A stretch of 64,000 bases of DNA from Patella vulgata (GCF_932274485.2 NC_065879.2:90205459-90269458); one strand, 5' to 3'; counted from the first letter of the stretch, positions 15,201 through 23,990 are shown. The notes: generated by a model not told the origin, from the sequence alone. Numbers and translations: made by a program.

Positions 15201-16749
15201 TTAACTTATCCAGAACATAATAAGGCTAGTCTTCGATGTTGGCTTGATTAGATTCCTATATGCCTCTTAAGGGCCATTGATAATTAAATCAAAACAGTGG
15301 ATAATCGAGACTATGCTGTTTATATTAATAATTTTAGTAATGATGACCGAGACTATGCGAAAATTTCACCAGCTTTGTTCTCGGCTTATAGTGGATCAAT
15401 TTGACTGAAATTTTCAGCAAATTACCTTTACAATATCTAGTTTTTAACTATTATAGCGAGAACTGCCATCTCTTTATCTTATCTCCCATAATGTAAAATA
15501 AAATAAAACCAAGTACGAACAATCAAAACCATTAGAGAAAATTCGAAGTCCTAAAAAAAACGGTATAGGCAAAATAGTGTAATCAGCATATGGACTGTTC
15601 ACCGTGTACAAAATACACGACAAACAGTGGTAACAGGTGTCCTGAAGAGTAAGCTTACCCTGCCTGGTGCCACCCTGTATCTTTAAGTAAGTATTGAGTG
15701 ACTGTCCAGGCACTTACACTAGCCCAGTTGGTGCAGAAGAGTAGGACGTTAAGAACACAAGACCCTTGTTTATATTACAGGATTAGATCGTTTAGTCGAC
15801 CCATTACGAGCCACATGTACTATTTATACCTTGTTTATATTACAGGATTAGATCGGTTAGTAGACCCGTTACGAGCCACATGTACAACCAAAGTTAAAGC
15901 TCATTCAGTAAAACAAGAATTTGAAAAACAAGATGAATTAAAACGATCTGCTTTACGAGCTGTAGCTGCTTTACTTAATATTCCTGATGCTGGTAAGTCT
16001 GGTCAACACAGTCTATTTCTTTCAATTTAAATACTGCATGCTGGTATTTAACAAGGTTTGAACAAGGCGCAGGACCTGGAGTCCCAAGTCACTGCACCTC
16101 AAGTCCCAAATCGAGTCGCACGTTGCTGAATGCTGAATTTAGTACTAACTCTAGTCTCAAGTCTTCACAAAGCCCATGTCCCATTCAGTCACCAGTTCAT
16201 CAACTGAATCAGCAAATCATGTCCTCGGCTCTTTTCAAATCGTGGGGGTTTGGATGGCCGAATGGTTAGTGCGTGCGCGTTGTATCATAAGGTCTGTCAT
16301 TGAGTTAACTGGCGTGGTATCGATTCCCCAGTTGTACGTGACTCGGAGTAGCGTCGTCCGTCCAACCTCGTGGGTTTTCTCCGGTTTCCTCCCACTGCTG
16401 AAGACCCCTAACCACAAGCGAATTTTTTAAATATAATTGAACCATATGTTAGTACCGAAATGACCTAGTTTGTGTCGAGTGGATGTTAAACTCCATTTCT
16501 CTCTTTTCAAATCGTTCGAGTCAAGTCTCGAATAGAGATAAATTTTCAAGTTGATTCGCAAGTCTGGAAATATTTATTAAATGATTAAATATATTTCTTG
16601 TTGTTTTTTTTACTTCAGACAAAAGTCCACAGATGAATGACTTTTTAACCCAAGTTAAATCAAGTGCTGAATTAGCCTCCATGTTTGAAACCATACAAAA
16701 AGACGCCATGTCAACACCTTTAGATTCAATGTCCATGGATACAAGTTGA
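176..16749 (+). CDS. CAND1: CAND1, 3' part, 17 exons (5' part outside window)
   Basis: CAND1 is a HEAT-repeat solenoid that wraps unneddylated cullin-RBX1 and exchanges substrate receptors of SCF-type ubiquitin ligases. Exons: 176-293, 772-903, 2171-2304, 3019-3104, 4365-4565, 5245-5322, 6587-6682, 7926-7993, 8807-8901, 9871-9974, 10167-10234, 10806-10995, 12554-12742, 13717-13788, 14520-14691, 15846-15992, 16619-16749. Every junction is AG/GT and the phases join without a break, giving about 693 residues, which fits the C-terminal 55-60 percent of the roughly 1,230-residue family. Diagnostic stretches are [60 protein letters not shown] and [20 protein letters not shown], recognised as near-identical to vertebrate CAND1. 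The protein ends in SMDTS-like residues as in vertebrates. No internal stop or frameshift is seen. Introns carry SINEs, MITEs and unusual junction-seeded tandem repeats. Confidence 0.97.
274..375 (+). repeat. Junction repeat: CAND1 exon end + donor, 2 copies
   Basis: 48-base period. GAGCCATATCATGCATGTAAG of the exon end and donor occurs at 277 and 325. Confidence 0.8.
428..633 (+). mobile_element. SINE-A, diverged
   Basis: Eroded head, intact centre (CCAACCTCGTGGGTTTTCTC) and (CT)n tail. Confidence 0.75.
772..903 (+). CDS. CAND1: CAND1 exon
   Basis: Encodes [20 protein letters not shown] then [20 protein letters not shown]. Acceptor tttcag, donor gtaatt. Confidence 0.97.
1010..1330 (+). repeat. 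~62-bp alternating array in a CAND1 intron
   Basis: TTTAGATAGGAAATCACATT and TTTAGATAGCAATTGCATTG alternate about 9 times. Confidence 0.8.
1360..1985 (+). repeat. 57-bp minisatellite grown from a SINE-A core, ~10 copies
   Basis: Unit GGTTTCCTCCCACTGCTATA + GACCCCCGCTGTCTCCCCGC is the SINE-A central block amplified in tandem. (CCCTCTCT)n follows to 2,105. Confidence 0.85.
2171..2304 (+). CDS. CAND1: CAND1 exon
   Basis: Encodes [20 protein letters not shown] then [20 protein letters not shown]. Acceptor ttttcag, donor gtaagt. Confidence 0.97.
2516..2910 (+). mobile_element. MITE family M1 copy
   Basis: Left end TTAAACATACATTATG; interior AGGTCTTTCTTTAGGCCTGA and CTCTTTATCTAATCT shared with the other M1 copies. 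Right end eroded. In a CAND1 intron. Confidence 0.75.
3019..3104 (+). CDS. CAND1: CAND1 exon
   Basis: Encodes [20 protein letters not shown] then ENDLHVSQ. The donor gtaaat at 3105 is followed by three derived tandem copies. Confidence 0.96.
3095..3262 (+). repeat. Junction repeat: CAND1 exon donor, 3-4 copies
   Basis: CAGGTA-AAATA-AGTTACTT recurs at the true donor and at about 3,130, 3,180 and 3,233, each with ACAG/GTAG. Confidence 0.7.
3428..3600 (+). mobile_element. SINE-B, diverged 3' part
   Basis: GAGGTCCTGTGTACAGATTG through TGATGTATGCCCGTCTTCC. Confidence 0.7.
3606..3852. mobile_element. MITE family M4 copy, hairpin-like
   Basis: GAGTTCACAAAGCATTCTCAG-type ends (left AAGTTCACAAAGCATTCTCA, right TAGAATGCTTTGTGAACTCG) make a palindromic element of about 245 bases in a CAND1 intron. 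Confidence 0.75.
4365..4565 (+). CDS. CAND1: CAND1 exon
   Basis: 67 whole codons, including the conserved [20 protein letters not shown]. Acceptor atttcag, donor gtaggt. Confidence 0.97.
4680..4815 (+). repeat. 33-bp repeat grown from a SINE-B core, 4 copies
   Basis: GATGCAAGACGGAGGGCCTT + CCTTGGTCA matches the SINE-B stretch TTGTCAGTGATGCAGGACGG. Confidence 0.75.
4902..5170 (+). mobile_element. SINE-A, full-length type
   Basis: G-rich start, box B GGTTTCCATTCC, tail GTGGACGTTAAACCC. Confidence 0.8.
5245..5322 (+). CDS. CAND1: CAND1 exon
   Basis: 26 codons, [20 protein letters not shown] then FAIHKQ. Its last 20 bases and donor gtacgt are repeated seven more times downstream in the intron. 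Confidence 0.95.
5288..5670 (+). repeat. Junction repeat: CAND1 exon end + donor, 8 copies
   Basis: CGCTATACATAAACAGGTAC starts at 5,307 (true exon) and recurs every 47-51 bases to about 5,655. Confidence 0.9.
6587..6682 (+). CDS. CAND1: CAND1 exon
   Basis: 32 codons, [20 protein letters not shown] then [12 protein letters not shown]. Acceptor ttatag, donor gtaagt. Confidence 0.96.
6683..6905 (+). repeat. Tandem repeat just inside a CAND1 donor, ~4 copies
   Basis: About 58-base unit with GGACTACCTGATACTCAACT starting 30 bases after the donor at 6,683; exon bases are not included. Confidence 0.8.
7319..7811. mobile_element. Foldback element with ~215-bp inverted arms
   Basis: Arms 7,319-7,534 and 7,595-7,811 are complementary (TGTATCTAGCACTAATTTCT against AGAAATTAGTGCTAGATACA), loop of 60 bases. 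A fragment of one arm recurs at 52,567-52,640 in KICS2. Confidence 0.8.
7926..7993 (+). CDS. CAND1: CAND1 exon
   Basis: Encodes [20 protein letters not shown] then KH. Acceptor ttccag, donor gtaagt, ends two bases into a codon. Confidence 0.96.
8348..8731 (+). mobile_element. SINE-B, full length with 13-bp target duplication
   Basis: tRNA-like head with box A TGGCTAAGTGGGTAAGACG and box B GTGTTCGATCCC, body to GGACGTTAAACTCC and ATTTC repeats. TTCGTAGGCATGG at 8,335-8,347 and 8,719-8,731. Confidence 0.92.
8807..8901 (+). CDS. CAND1: CAND1 exon
   Basis: Encodes [20 protein letters not shown] then [11 protein letters not shown], a strongly conserved CAND1 segment. Acceptor ttgtag, donor gtaagt. 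Confidence 0.97.
9871..9974 (+). CDS. CAND1: CAND1 exon
   Basis: Encodes [20 protein letters not shown] then [15 protein letters not shown]. The exon end and donor are partly repeated at 9,993-10,025. Confidence 0.97.
9944..10045 (+). repeat. Junction repeat: CAND1 exon end + donor, 2-3 copies
   Basis: AATATCTATTATTACATTCT with following A-G/GTGAG occurs in the exon and again at 9,989-10,025. Confidence 0.8.
10167..10234 (+). CDS. CAND1: CAND1 exon
   Basis: Encodes [20 protein letters not shown] then TI(W). Acceptor ttgtag, donor gtaaga. Confidence 0.95.
10806..10995 (+). CDS. CAND1: CAND1 exon
   Basis: Encodes [20 protein letters not shown] then [20 protein letters not shown] and ends [11 protein letters not shown]. 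Acceptor tttcag, donor gtagag. Confidence 0.97.
11261..11403. repeat. Perfect 53-bp inverted repeat
   Basis: 11,261-11,313 and 11,351-11,403 are exact reverse complements, with a 37-base spacer. Ends CAAATAACACACTATTTATG. A related diverged piece lies at about 9,005-9,130. Confidence 0.9.
11520..11808. mobile_element. Two SINE-B pieces tail to tail
   Basis: 11,520-11,668 forward (to CATTTCATTTCAT), then 11,669-11,808 reversed and diverged. Confidence 0.75.
11809..12030 (+). mobile_element. SINE-A, 5'-truncated at box B
   Basis: Begins GGTTTCGAATCC and ends in CTCTCTTCTCTC. Confidence 0.8.
12119..12392 (+). mobile_element. SINE-A, full length with target duplication
   Basis: Box A TGGCTGAATGGTTAGC, box B GGTTTCGATTCC, (CT)n tail. 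CAATGAGAGTA before and CAATGCGAGTA after are the target duplication. Confidence 0.9.
12554..12742 (+). CDS. CAND1: CAND1 exon
   Basis: 63 codons including [20 protein letters not shown] and ending [11 protein letters not shown]. Acceptor ctttcag, donor gtaaag. Confidence 0.97.
12757..13205 (+). repeat. 31-bp array after a CAND1 donor, split by a SINE-B
   Basis: TTATTATATGCCCACATTTT units at 12,772-12,850 and 13,064-13,205 interrupted by the SINE-B at 12,849-13,063. Confidence 0.75.
12849..13075 (+). mobile_element. SINE-B, 5'-truncated, 12-bp target duplication
   Basis: Starts GTCGTTCGGATGGGACG; TTTTATTATATG on both sides. Confidence 0.9.
13195..13670 (+). repeat. ~160-bp diverged satellite in a CAND1 intron
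   Basis: AGGTCACAATTTTTATCCGA and TTTTGATGAGACTTGAAAT recur three times at 13,230, 13,390 and 13,560. Confidence 0.65.
13717..13788 (+). CDS. CAND1: CAND1 exon
   Basis: 24 codons, [20 protein letters not shown] then DIRK. Acceptor ttgtag, donor gtatgt. Confidence 0.97.
13855..13985 (+). mobile_element. SINE-B, 5' fragment
   Basis: TTTCCAATCCCGGTGTTGGT to GGAGGCCCTGGCAAGGGACA. Confidence 0.6.
14021..14430 (+). mobile_element. Two SINE-A copies head to tail
   Basis: A 3'-truncated copy (14,021-14,176) is followed at a G-run by a complete copy (14,177-14,430) whose tail runs into the first acceptor copy of the next CAND1 exon. Confidence 0.85.
14424..14535 (+). repeat. Junction repeat: CAND1 acceptor + exon start, 3 copies
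   Basis: TTCCAG/(G)CTGCGTTTGAATGTAT at acceptor ends 14,433, 14,476 and 14,519, period 43. Only the third continues into the exon. Confidence 0.9.
14520..14691 (+). CDS. CAND1: CAND1 exon
   Basis: Encodes [20 protein letters not shown] and onward to [14 protein letters not shown]. Two further acceptor-plus-exon-start copies lie 43 and 86 bases upstream; this third one is the copy that reads on into the full exon. Confidence 0.97.
14775..15110 (+). repeat. 47-bp array with CTGTAATTTACAG, ~8 copies
   Basis: GGCTGTAATTTACAGTTTCT + TTGGGAGAAGCTG, switching later to TTTGGGTGAGGC. Core CTGTAATTTACAG is near-palindromic. Confidence 0.85.
15111..15495 (+). mobile_element. MITE family M1 copy
   Basis: Left end TTAAACATGCATTATGC, right end TCCCATAATGTA; both ends match the family. 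Lies after the 47-base CTGTAATTTACAG array. Confidence 0.8.
15496..15675 (-). mobile_element. Reversed copy of the same retroelement 3' region
   Basis: Reverse complement matches 32,110-32,290, including the CGTGTATTTTGTACAC block and AAGCTTAC. It lies in the CAND1 intron before exon 15,846, directly after a MITE end. Confidence 0.65.
15764..15885 (+). repeat. Junction repeat: CAND1 acceptor + exon start, 2 copies
   Basis: TTGTTTATATTACAGGATTA occurs with acceptor ends at 15,780 and 15,845, period 65, including about 43 exon bases in the first copy with a few silent-type differences. Confidence 0.9.
15846..15992 (+). CDS. CAND1: CAND1 exon
   Basis: Encodes [20 protein letters not shown] then [21 protein letters not shown] 65-base upstream copy of the acceptor and exon start sits at 15,764-15,825. 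Confidence 0.97.
16243..16505 (+). mobile_element. SINE-A, full length
   Basis: Box A TGGCCGAATGGTTAGTGC, tail GTGGATGTTAAACTCC then CTCTCT. In the last CAND1 intron. Confidence 0.85.
16619..16749 (+). CDS. CAND1: CAND1 last coding exon
   Basis: Encodes [20 protein letters not shown] then [20 protein letters not shown] and TS-stop (tga 16,747-16,749). The LDSMSMDTS ending matches the family C terminus. Confidence 0.97.
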
Positions 16750-17290
16750 AACAAGCTTTTTCATTGGTTTATTTTGTTTGTTTCTAGTTGTTCTGTTGTT
16801 TATGTAAATTTAGGCCAAAATAAATCAATTGTTTCTTTTTTATCTTCTTCAATAGAAATGTAACAAATAATGTTCTGAATTAAAAAACGTGTGCGTTGAT
16901 GGTTGACAATATATTTAATGCTTGTATCAAAAATTATCTGGCAACTTAAAAAAAATGCCCTAAGGCACCGCCAGTTCAATTACCTCGTCATGAAACTTGG
17001 CATACTTGTTCTTTGGACAATTACACATCCGTTGACATACTTTGAGTTTTGATACGTGACAATTCCAAGATGGCTGTGGTCAGAATAGATGATTGTTTAC
17101 TAACGATCATGGCCAATCTTGATTTTACTTGAATGCTATTGAGATATTCAAATCTTTACTTGAGTGCTATTCAGATATTCAATTGAAATGTTGTGTTTTT
17201 TTTGGCCTATATTGTAATTATATGAAATGATTATTATATTGTATTATCAGGCTATCTACCTGTATTGGGTAGTTGTTGTAAATAAACTTT
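16750..17290 (+). other. CAND1: CAND1 3' UTR with two AATAAA signals
   Basis: AATAAA occurs at 16,819-16,824 and 17,281-17,286, so two polyadenylation choices are possible. Which is used cannot be told from sequence. No SINE is present between them. Confidence 0.6.
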
Positions 17291-17329
17291 TAGCCAAGAT
17301 TCAACTTATTAAGAAACGTTTCACTCAGC

Positions 17330-17580
17330 TGATATTTGTCCCAAGCTTGTGTGCCTGCCTAACTGCGTGGGTTTTCTCTGGGTCTTCCTTTTGAAAATTG
17401 TTCCAAGCTTTAGTACCTGCCTAATCCGTGGGTTTTCTCTTTGTCCCCATAACTGATATTTGTCCGAAGCTTGTGTGCCTGACTAACTGCGTGGGTTTTC
17501 TTTGGGTCTTCCTGCTGAAAATTGTTTCAAGCTTGAGTGCCTGCCTAACTGCGTGAGTTTTCTACGGGTCCTCCGCTGAT
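17330..17580 (+). repeat. ~65-bp repeat grown from SINE-A core, 4 copies
   Basis: TGCCTGCCTAACTGCGTGGG + TTTTCTCTGGGTC is a SINE-A central variant repeated four times. Confidence 0.7.
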
Positions 17581-17936
17581 ATTGATTGGGTGGTCAAGTG
17601 AAGTTTTAATCCTACATTTGTACGTGACAAGGAAAGGGTCACCTGTCTTATCTCTTCTGGTTTCCTCCCTCTGCTGGGGGGGGGGGGGGGTTGGATGGCC
17701 GAATGGTTAGCACGTGCGTGCTGTATCATAAGGCCTGTCATTGAGTCAACTGGCGTGGTTTCGAATCCCCGGTTGTACGTGACAAGGAGTAGGGTCGTCT
17801 GTCCAACCTCGCGAGTTTTCCCCTGGTCCTCCGGTTTTCTCCCACTGTTGAAGACCCCTACACACAAGCGAATTATTGATAAAATTAAACCATATGTTAG
17901 TCTCTCAATGACCTAGTTTGTTGAACCCCAAGAACT
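17577..17936 (+). mobile_element. SINE-A fragment plus SINE-A joined at a G-run
   Basis: Fragment 17,577-17,680, G-run 17,679-17,691, then TTGGATGGCCGAATGGTTAG to about 17,925. Confidence 0.8.
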
Positions 17937-18205
17937 GGGTTCTGATGTTCTGAAGAACTGATGTTATCACGGAGGTCCTGCATCATGCTTTAGATTTGAA
18001 CAAAGTAAGCCTCGGAACACCATTTATATTTTTGTACAATTTTGAATTTAAAACCAGTCTATCAATAATTATTCTTAACAACAAAATGGCGACAGACTGA
18101 ATACAGCGGAGCAGCATGGTGGATGATATTTCGTAAATACTGAACAGATTTGAACCCTTTTTGATCTGAAATTTCAATAAACTCATCTTTTACAATATCG
18201 ACACA

Positions 18206-18575
18206 GGGAAAAATGGTGTTTAACGTCCACTCGACACAAACTAGGTCATTTCGGGACTAACACATGGATCAATTTTATTTCTATAATTCGCTTGCGCATA
18301 GGGGTCTTTAGCAGTGGGAGGAAACCGGAGGACCCGGAGAAACCCACGAGGTTGGACAGGCAACCCTACTCCTTGCCACGTACAACCGGGGAATCGAAAC
18401 CCCAACCGTTGACTCAATGACAGACCGTCTCATACAACACAGCGCGCACGTGCTAACCATTAAGCCATCCAACCCCTCCCCGTCGATTCGAAAAACGCCA
18501 GTTGACTCAATGACGGGCCTTATGATACAACACGCACGTGCTAACCATTCGGCCATCCACTCCCCCCCCACCCCC
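18206..18575 (-). mobile_element. SINE-A plus a second SINE-A head, reverse strand
   Basis: Full copy 18,206-18,480 and an extra head 18,481-18,575 in the same orientation, read on the reverse strand. Confidence 0.85.
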
Positions 18576-18966
18576 GTAGTTTAAAATGATGCGTCAGGAC
18601 TTTTAAGTGACTGTTTAGATTTAAGAGACATATTTGTTATTGGTAAAGGATTCCTATTGGGCTAAATTCTGCATGTGAAGCATAAAGCTACTTAAAATAT
18701 TCAAAAAAGTATATTGGGTCCCGATTGAATTGTTTTGGGGTAAATATCAGCTAGGTAGAAATATTTGTCCTTTAATTTTGTCATTAGTTTGTTGAAAGAT
18801 GAATTCTCCTTTACCAATTTGACTAAATTTCATCATGTAACATAATACAGCCTGGATTTAAAGTAACATTGCACCATTGGCACTTGTACGTAAAATATGA
18901 AAATTCTCACGGCTTAATTGACTCGTTAAAATGTGTAATCAAATTGATTATTTAACATTGAATCAC

Positions 18967-19335
18967 AATCTGATTAAAACACAGATCCTATATCGTTTCG
19001 TTTTTTATAGTTCAAAATTTCGATTTAATTGTCTTTACTACACTAGGATCTGGAAGAGTTGTTATATAACAGGCGTTCTGGTTGATGTGTGGGATTAGCC
19101 AATGAAACGGTCTGTTATGGTGAGTTCCTGATGTGTGGTACACAGAACTGTAGGTAGCCCACTAGAAACATCAACGCTGATTTGTTAATCAAATGTCTGA
19201 CTTCTTAGGGTTAAAAGCCCCTTGTATGGCCTCTGACGCGACCTCCCAATACAACTGGTCAGATCTTCATCTAGTAGAGGCCATTGAAAGTATAAAAAAA
19301 CAAAACGAAATATAGATGTGTATTTTAATCAGATT
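18967..19335 (+). mobile_element. MITE family M2 copy
   Basis: Inverted ends AATCTGATTAAAACACAGAT and its near complement ending TTTTAATCAGATT at 19,335; about 370 bases; no coding. Confidence 0.7.
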
Positions 19336-19547
19336 GAATTATTCAAGAAAACAAAGCAAGGTAATCTCTGGGCTTGGAGTCAATCGTATTTAAATCTGGC
19401 CCATCGTTATATTTTCGTGGACAACAAAATGGCGACTGGCTTATTGCGTAGTGAGCAGCATAGATCGATGAAATTTTGATTCTACATATCTTTGTAAATA
19501 CTGAGATCCATCTTTGATAATATCAGTTTACAAGTGATTAGTATGGT

Positions 19548-19915
19548 TTAAAGATACATTATGTAAGATTTAGATAAAGAGCTGACCATTCTTGAGATAA
19601 TAGCTCAAAAATGGCTAATGTAAAATGAATAATTTGAAAATTTCATTCAAATTACTTCATTTTGAGCCAAGTTATCACTGTTTGTAGTTTTGACAAGATG
19701 TGTGCATTGTGGTAACCAGGGCACTGGTATATTTGAAGCTTAGCTTCGCTTCACCATTTTTAGATTAAATCAAAATATGGCTGAACTGTTCTAATCGAGA
19801 GTTGATTATGGTCTGGATAAGTTAATAAATGTCTAATTAATAATTTAGAAAACATTTCAGACCTAAAGAAACACCTGCAATAGGCAGATTTAGCTCTTGC
19901 ATAATGTATGGTTAA
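19548..19915 (-). mobile_element. MITE family M1 copy
   Basis: Begins TTAAAGATACATTATG and ends CATAATGTATGGTTAA: near-perfect inverted ends with TTAA on both sides. Best-preserved short copy. Confidence 0.8.
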
Positions 19916-20180
19916 AATGGCGCATCAGGACTTTTAAGTGAATGTTTAGATTTAAAAGACATATTTTGAGAGAAAGATAGTGTTTTTTTCTTTATTTTGT
20001 TGTGAATTAAATTGTAAATTTTGCTAGCCGTTACTGTAATTGAGACATTATTATTTTATATCAAATTGTTCAAATTTTTCTAGTTCTTAGATTTTAATAA
20101 TGTTCATCATTATTATGTTTAATCTTGTCTACTCATGTGAAGACTTTGTATTTTACTATAAGTATAGGCAGAGGGTAAAG

Positions 20181-20315
20181 GCTAAAAGCCAAGGCTGGTT
20201 GCAGATTTTGTCATAGGTGTGGGTTAGGGTTAGCTAACCTGTGCCCTAAACAAAATTACATTTCGTGACTTATGACAAAATCTGCAATGGGTCTTGGCTT
20301 TTAGACCTTACCAGG
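20181..20315. repeat. Inverted repeat around a TTAGGG-like core
   Basis: TAAAAGCCAAGGCTGGTTGC and its partner GGGTCTTGGCTTTTA, with TGCAGATTTTGTCATA / TATGACAAAATCTGCA inside, flank GGTTAGGGTTAGCTAACC. About 33-base arms. Confidence 0.7.
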
Positions 20316-20594
20316 CATTACCATAGAGAGAGACTGGCCATCTGCTGCCAGATCAGTAAGTTTAATAGATCACCATTACAACTTTAATACATATAAAACA
20401 ATAAGTTTCAGTGAAAACGAACTGAATGATAGTTGTGTATTTGAAATAGGTCAGTGGTGGGGAAACGTGTATAAGTTATAGTCAGTCAGAGCGAGAAACT
20501 GAGTAAGAATTTGCCATTACATAGAACTAAGATCAGAAGCCATGTTGTTACACCATCACAATTCAGGCAATAATTGACAAGACGCTTTCTCTGT

Positions 20595-20970
20595 ATTGCT
20601 CTAAGTTATAATAATACTAGTATATATGACATCACAAGTTATAACTATGATCTAAGCTGTAATAATACTAGTATGACATCACAAGTTGTAATAATACTAG
20701 TATGACATCATACGTTGTAATAATACTATGACATCACAAGTTAAAATAATACTAATGACATCACAAGTTATAACTATGATCAAAGCTGTAATAACAATAT
20801 GACATCACAAGTTGTAACTATGATCTAAGCTGTAATAATACTAGTATAACATCACAAGTTGTAACTATGATCAAAGCTATGATAATACTAGTATGACATC
20901 ACAAGTTTTAATAATACTAGTATATATATGACATCACAAGTTATAACTATGATCAAAGCTATGATAATGT
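20595..20970 (+). repeat. ~50-bp array with TATGACATCACAAGTT
   Basis: TAATACTAGTATGACATCAC and AAGTTATAACTATGATC blocks in irregular order, about 8 copies. Confidence 0.8.
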
Positions 20971-21367
20971 AATGTTAGAATGTGTTTTTATATGGTATTT
21001 GCCACACCCACTTTATTAATAAACTAATTTAAATCCTAGGCCTATTTCTCAAACTTGACTGACTTGATTTAATGGCTTAATTATTATTGATGGCTAACAC
21101 CTCCTTCCCCACTTCATATTATGATCTCCAGTCCTTTCCCCATCAATTATTCCCCTGCCTTCCCCGTACACCATCCCACCAGCCCTTTCTCCATCAATTT
21201 TCCCCCTGCCTTCCTCTCACACCATCCCAACACCCCATCAATTGTTCCCCCACCTTTCTCTAGAGATCCCATACTTGTATATAAACATTCTCAATATATA
21301 TTTAGTGCTAATGGACAATAAAATGGTTTGTTATTTAATACTTGGTGTTTTTATTTTACTAAGAATG

Positions 21368-21765
21368 AATAAATGAATGAAATGGGTTTAACTAATGAAT
21401 GAAATAAAATGGGGTTTAACTCCTACTGTTCTTCTGCTCGGACTGGGCTAATGAAGACTGGCCTAATGAAGACGGCATATGCCATACAGTGTGCTATGAG
21501 ACAAATTTTGCCCGGGCAGCGGCACTGTGGCCTACTCTTATATTGATTTTCAACTGCCAAGAGTTCTATTATGTGCACGCCAATGTATATAAGGGACCTT
21601 GGGTTTTTGTCCCATCTGAACCACTAGATAGCTGTCCTTGTCAGACCCCTCCCTGCCAGTCTTGCACCACTGATAAGGGGAAACCACGTCTGAATATCTC
21701 GATTAACTTTTTCGGCCAATGCAAGGATCGAACACGCGATCTCCAGGCTAGCAACCCAACATTTT
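21368..21765 (-). mobile_element. SINE-B, near full length, reverse strand
   Basis: From GAAATGGGTTTAACTAATGA to the reversed head TCTCCAGGCTAGCAACCCAA. Confidence 0.85.
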
Positions 21766-21794
21766 GTTCTGAAAAACATGAAAACAAATAGTTT

Positions 21795-22640
21795 TTATAC
21801 ACCAACATTGAAATGTTGTCGTATATTGTCGTCGCTCGATGTCCACAATTGCTTGTCAACCCTCTAGAGTAGTTAAGGTTATGGGATGAAGAAGTCTATT
21901 GATTTTCAACGATTTCTGATAGTTACTTCCCGAGTTATGGCCCTTGAGCACTTTGAAAAATATTGTGATTGCTCTAGAGGCTAAAGTGAATAGCCGAATG
22001 ACTTTGAATTTATACATAGTATTTAGGGCCACGAGACGAAGAAGCCTATTGCCAGAATTATGACCATTGATCATTTCGAAAGATCTTGTGGATGCGCAAG
22101 AGGCTAAAGTTGATATCCAATTGACTTTAAATTTATACCCAGTGTTTAAGGTATTGCGATGTGAAAGCCTATTGATTTTCAGCAATTTCCGATAATAAAT
22201 GCCCCGTCCTGCACCACTGACAATGGGAAACCATGTCAGAATATCTCGAACTTTCTCGGCCAATGCAGGGATCGAACACACCATCTCCAGGCTAGCAAGC
22301 CAACGTTTTGCTTCTGAAAAGCATGAAAATAAATCGTTTCAATGTGGTCTTATTTTGTCGTCGCTCGATTCCCACAATTGCTTGTGGACCCTCTAGAGTG
22401 GTTAAGGATATGAGATGAAGAAGCCTATTGATTTCTGATAATTACTGGCTCTTGACCACTTTGACAAATCTTGTGGATGCTCTAGAGGCTAAAGTTAATA
22501 TCCAATTGACTTTACATTTATACATAGTATTTAAGGTCATGCGACGAAGAATCCTATTGATTTTCAACGATCTCTAATAATTACTTCCAGAGTTGTGGCC
22601 CTTGATATAAAATGTTTTATATAGGTTAGTATAGGGCAGA
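21795..22640 (+). repeat. ~145-bp satellite with two SINE-B pieces
   Basis: Monomer with ATTGACTTTAAATTTATAC, GTATTTAAGGTCATG and GAAGCCTATTGATTTTCA; interrupted at 22,205-22,316 by a SINE-B fragment. Confidence 0.75.
22205..22316 (-). mobile_element. SINE-B, head fragment, reverse strand
   Basis: CCTGCACCACTGACAATGGG to CAGGCTAGCAAGCCAACGTT. Confidence 0.75.
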
Positions 22641-22681
22641 ACTAGAAGCCAAACAAATTTTAATGATTTCTGATAATTACT

Positions 22682-22895
22682 AGGGGGGTTGGATGGCCGA
22701 ATGGTTAGCGTTTGCGCGTTGTATCATAAGGTCTGTCATTGAGTCAACTGGCGGGGTTTCGATTCCTCAGTTGTACGTGACAAGGAGTTGGGTCACCTGT
22801 CCAACCTCGTAGGTTTTCTCGGGGACCTCTGGTTTCCTCCCACTGCTAAAGAACCCTACGTGCAAGCGAATTATTGAAATAAAATTAAACCACAG
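22682..22895 (+). mobile_element. SINE-A, 3'-truncated
   Basis: GGTTGGATGGCCGAATGGTT to GAAATAAAATTAAACCAC. Confidence 0.85.
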
Positions 22896-22899
22896 GTTG

Positions 22900-23990
22900 T
22901 CATAACTTTTGGCGGGGACGGACGAACCCTGGAACCTGGAACATTTCATTACCAAACGAAAAAAATAATTAGGAACAGTTTACTTACTGTACCAGTGTTA
23001 TTTCGACGAAGGCTGTAACTAGGGGTAATATGATGACAATATGGAAAAATTGACTACCTACATCAAAGCTGCATAAATATATGAAGTTAAGTGAATCGTT
23101 CTACGACCTGGACTGTTCTCTTTGAATATCTTGGCCACTAGCTACCAATGTCGTACCGTTAAACTGTGTTTAATGCTACAATTAATACAGTCTAAAACTC
23201 CTTACGCAAGTACAAATAGGTTCAAACGCACAATTGTCAACACATGTCATAACAGTTTGTTAGGTAATTCTATCACAAATAGTGAAGACTGAACCACTAA
23301 AATACATATTGAACAGCCGCCATGACACCAGCCAGATGAAATCTCGCCAAATTTCGCGTAACAGTTGGGTTTCATCAAATCATATAATTATGCGGTAAGA
23401 CTTCACCTGCATTTCAATGGGAATTGGTTTATTATATGTTACGCTATGTGCAGTACAGTTTGGGGTCAGTTTATGTGTAAATTAAGGGGGCTATAGGCCA
23501 ATAAACTTTTTGTAGTCATTTGACTAAAAAAACTTGCGCAAAGGAACCCCGTAGGACGATCCACTGATGTGGCTGGAGTAAGGCAGAAAACAACAGTAGT
23601 GGAACAATTTCTACTTGGCGACATGAAGGGGGTCATTATGCACCGCACACGCCCTCGAGTGGTTCAGTCGGTTTTGCATCATGGAGTTGCGCAGCTATGT
23701 TTTGATACGGCGAAGAGTGCTGGCTGAAGGATTGCTCGGCTGAGCAAGAACTAGCAGGGTTCAGCAGTGTGAGATGAGAAGAGCTTCGACAGAAGGGAAC
23801 ATCTACCTCACTTCACTTGACATAATGAGGAACGCTTCGTGCACAAGTGAAATAGATTTGGCCGAAAACTTGCGCTTGAAGAATGGCAGTTCTTGTTCCA
23901 AGTCCTGATTCAGTTCCAGATAGGTAGTAACAAGCAAGCTCACCATCATGTGGATATAAACCTGAAATTCTGTCCTGGCGATCAAAATCT
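22900..23990. other. No recognised gene; one possible old coding remnant
   Basis: Forward frame 23,521-23,722 has 66 open codons (TDVAGVRQKTTVVEQFLLGD) and reverse frame 23,803-23,990 reads LNQDLEQELPFFKRKF. Neither is recognised. Confidence 0.3.
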
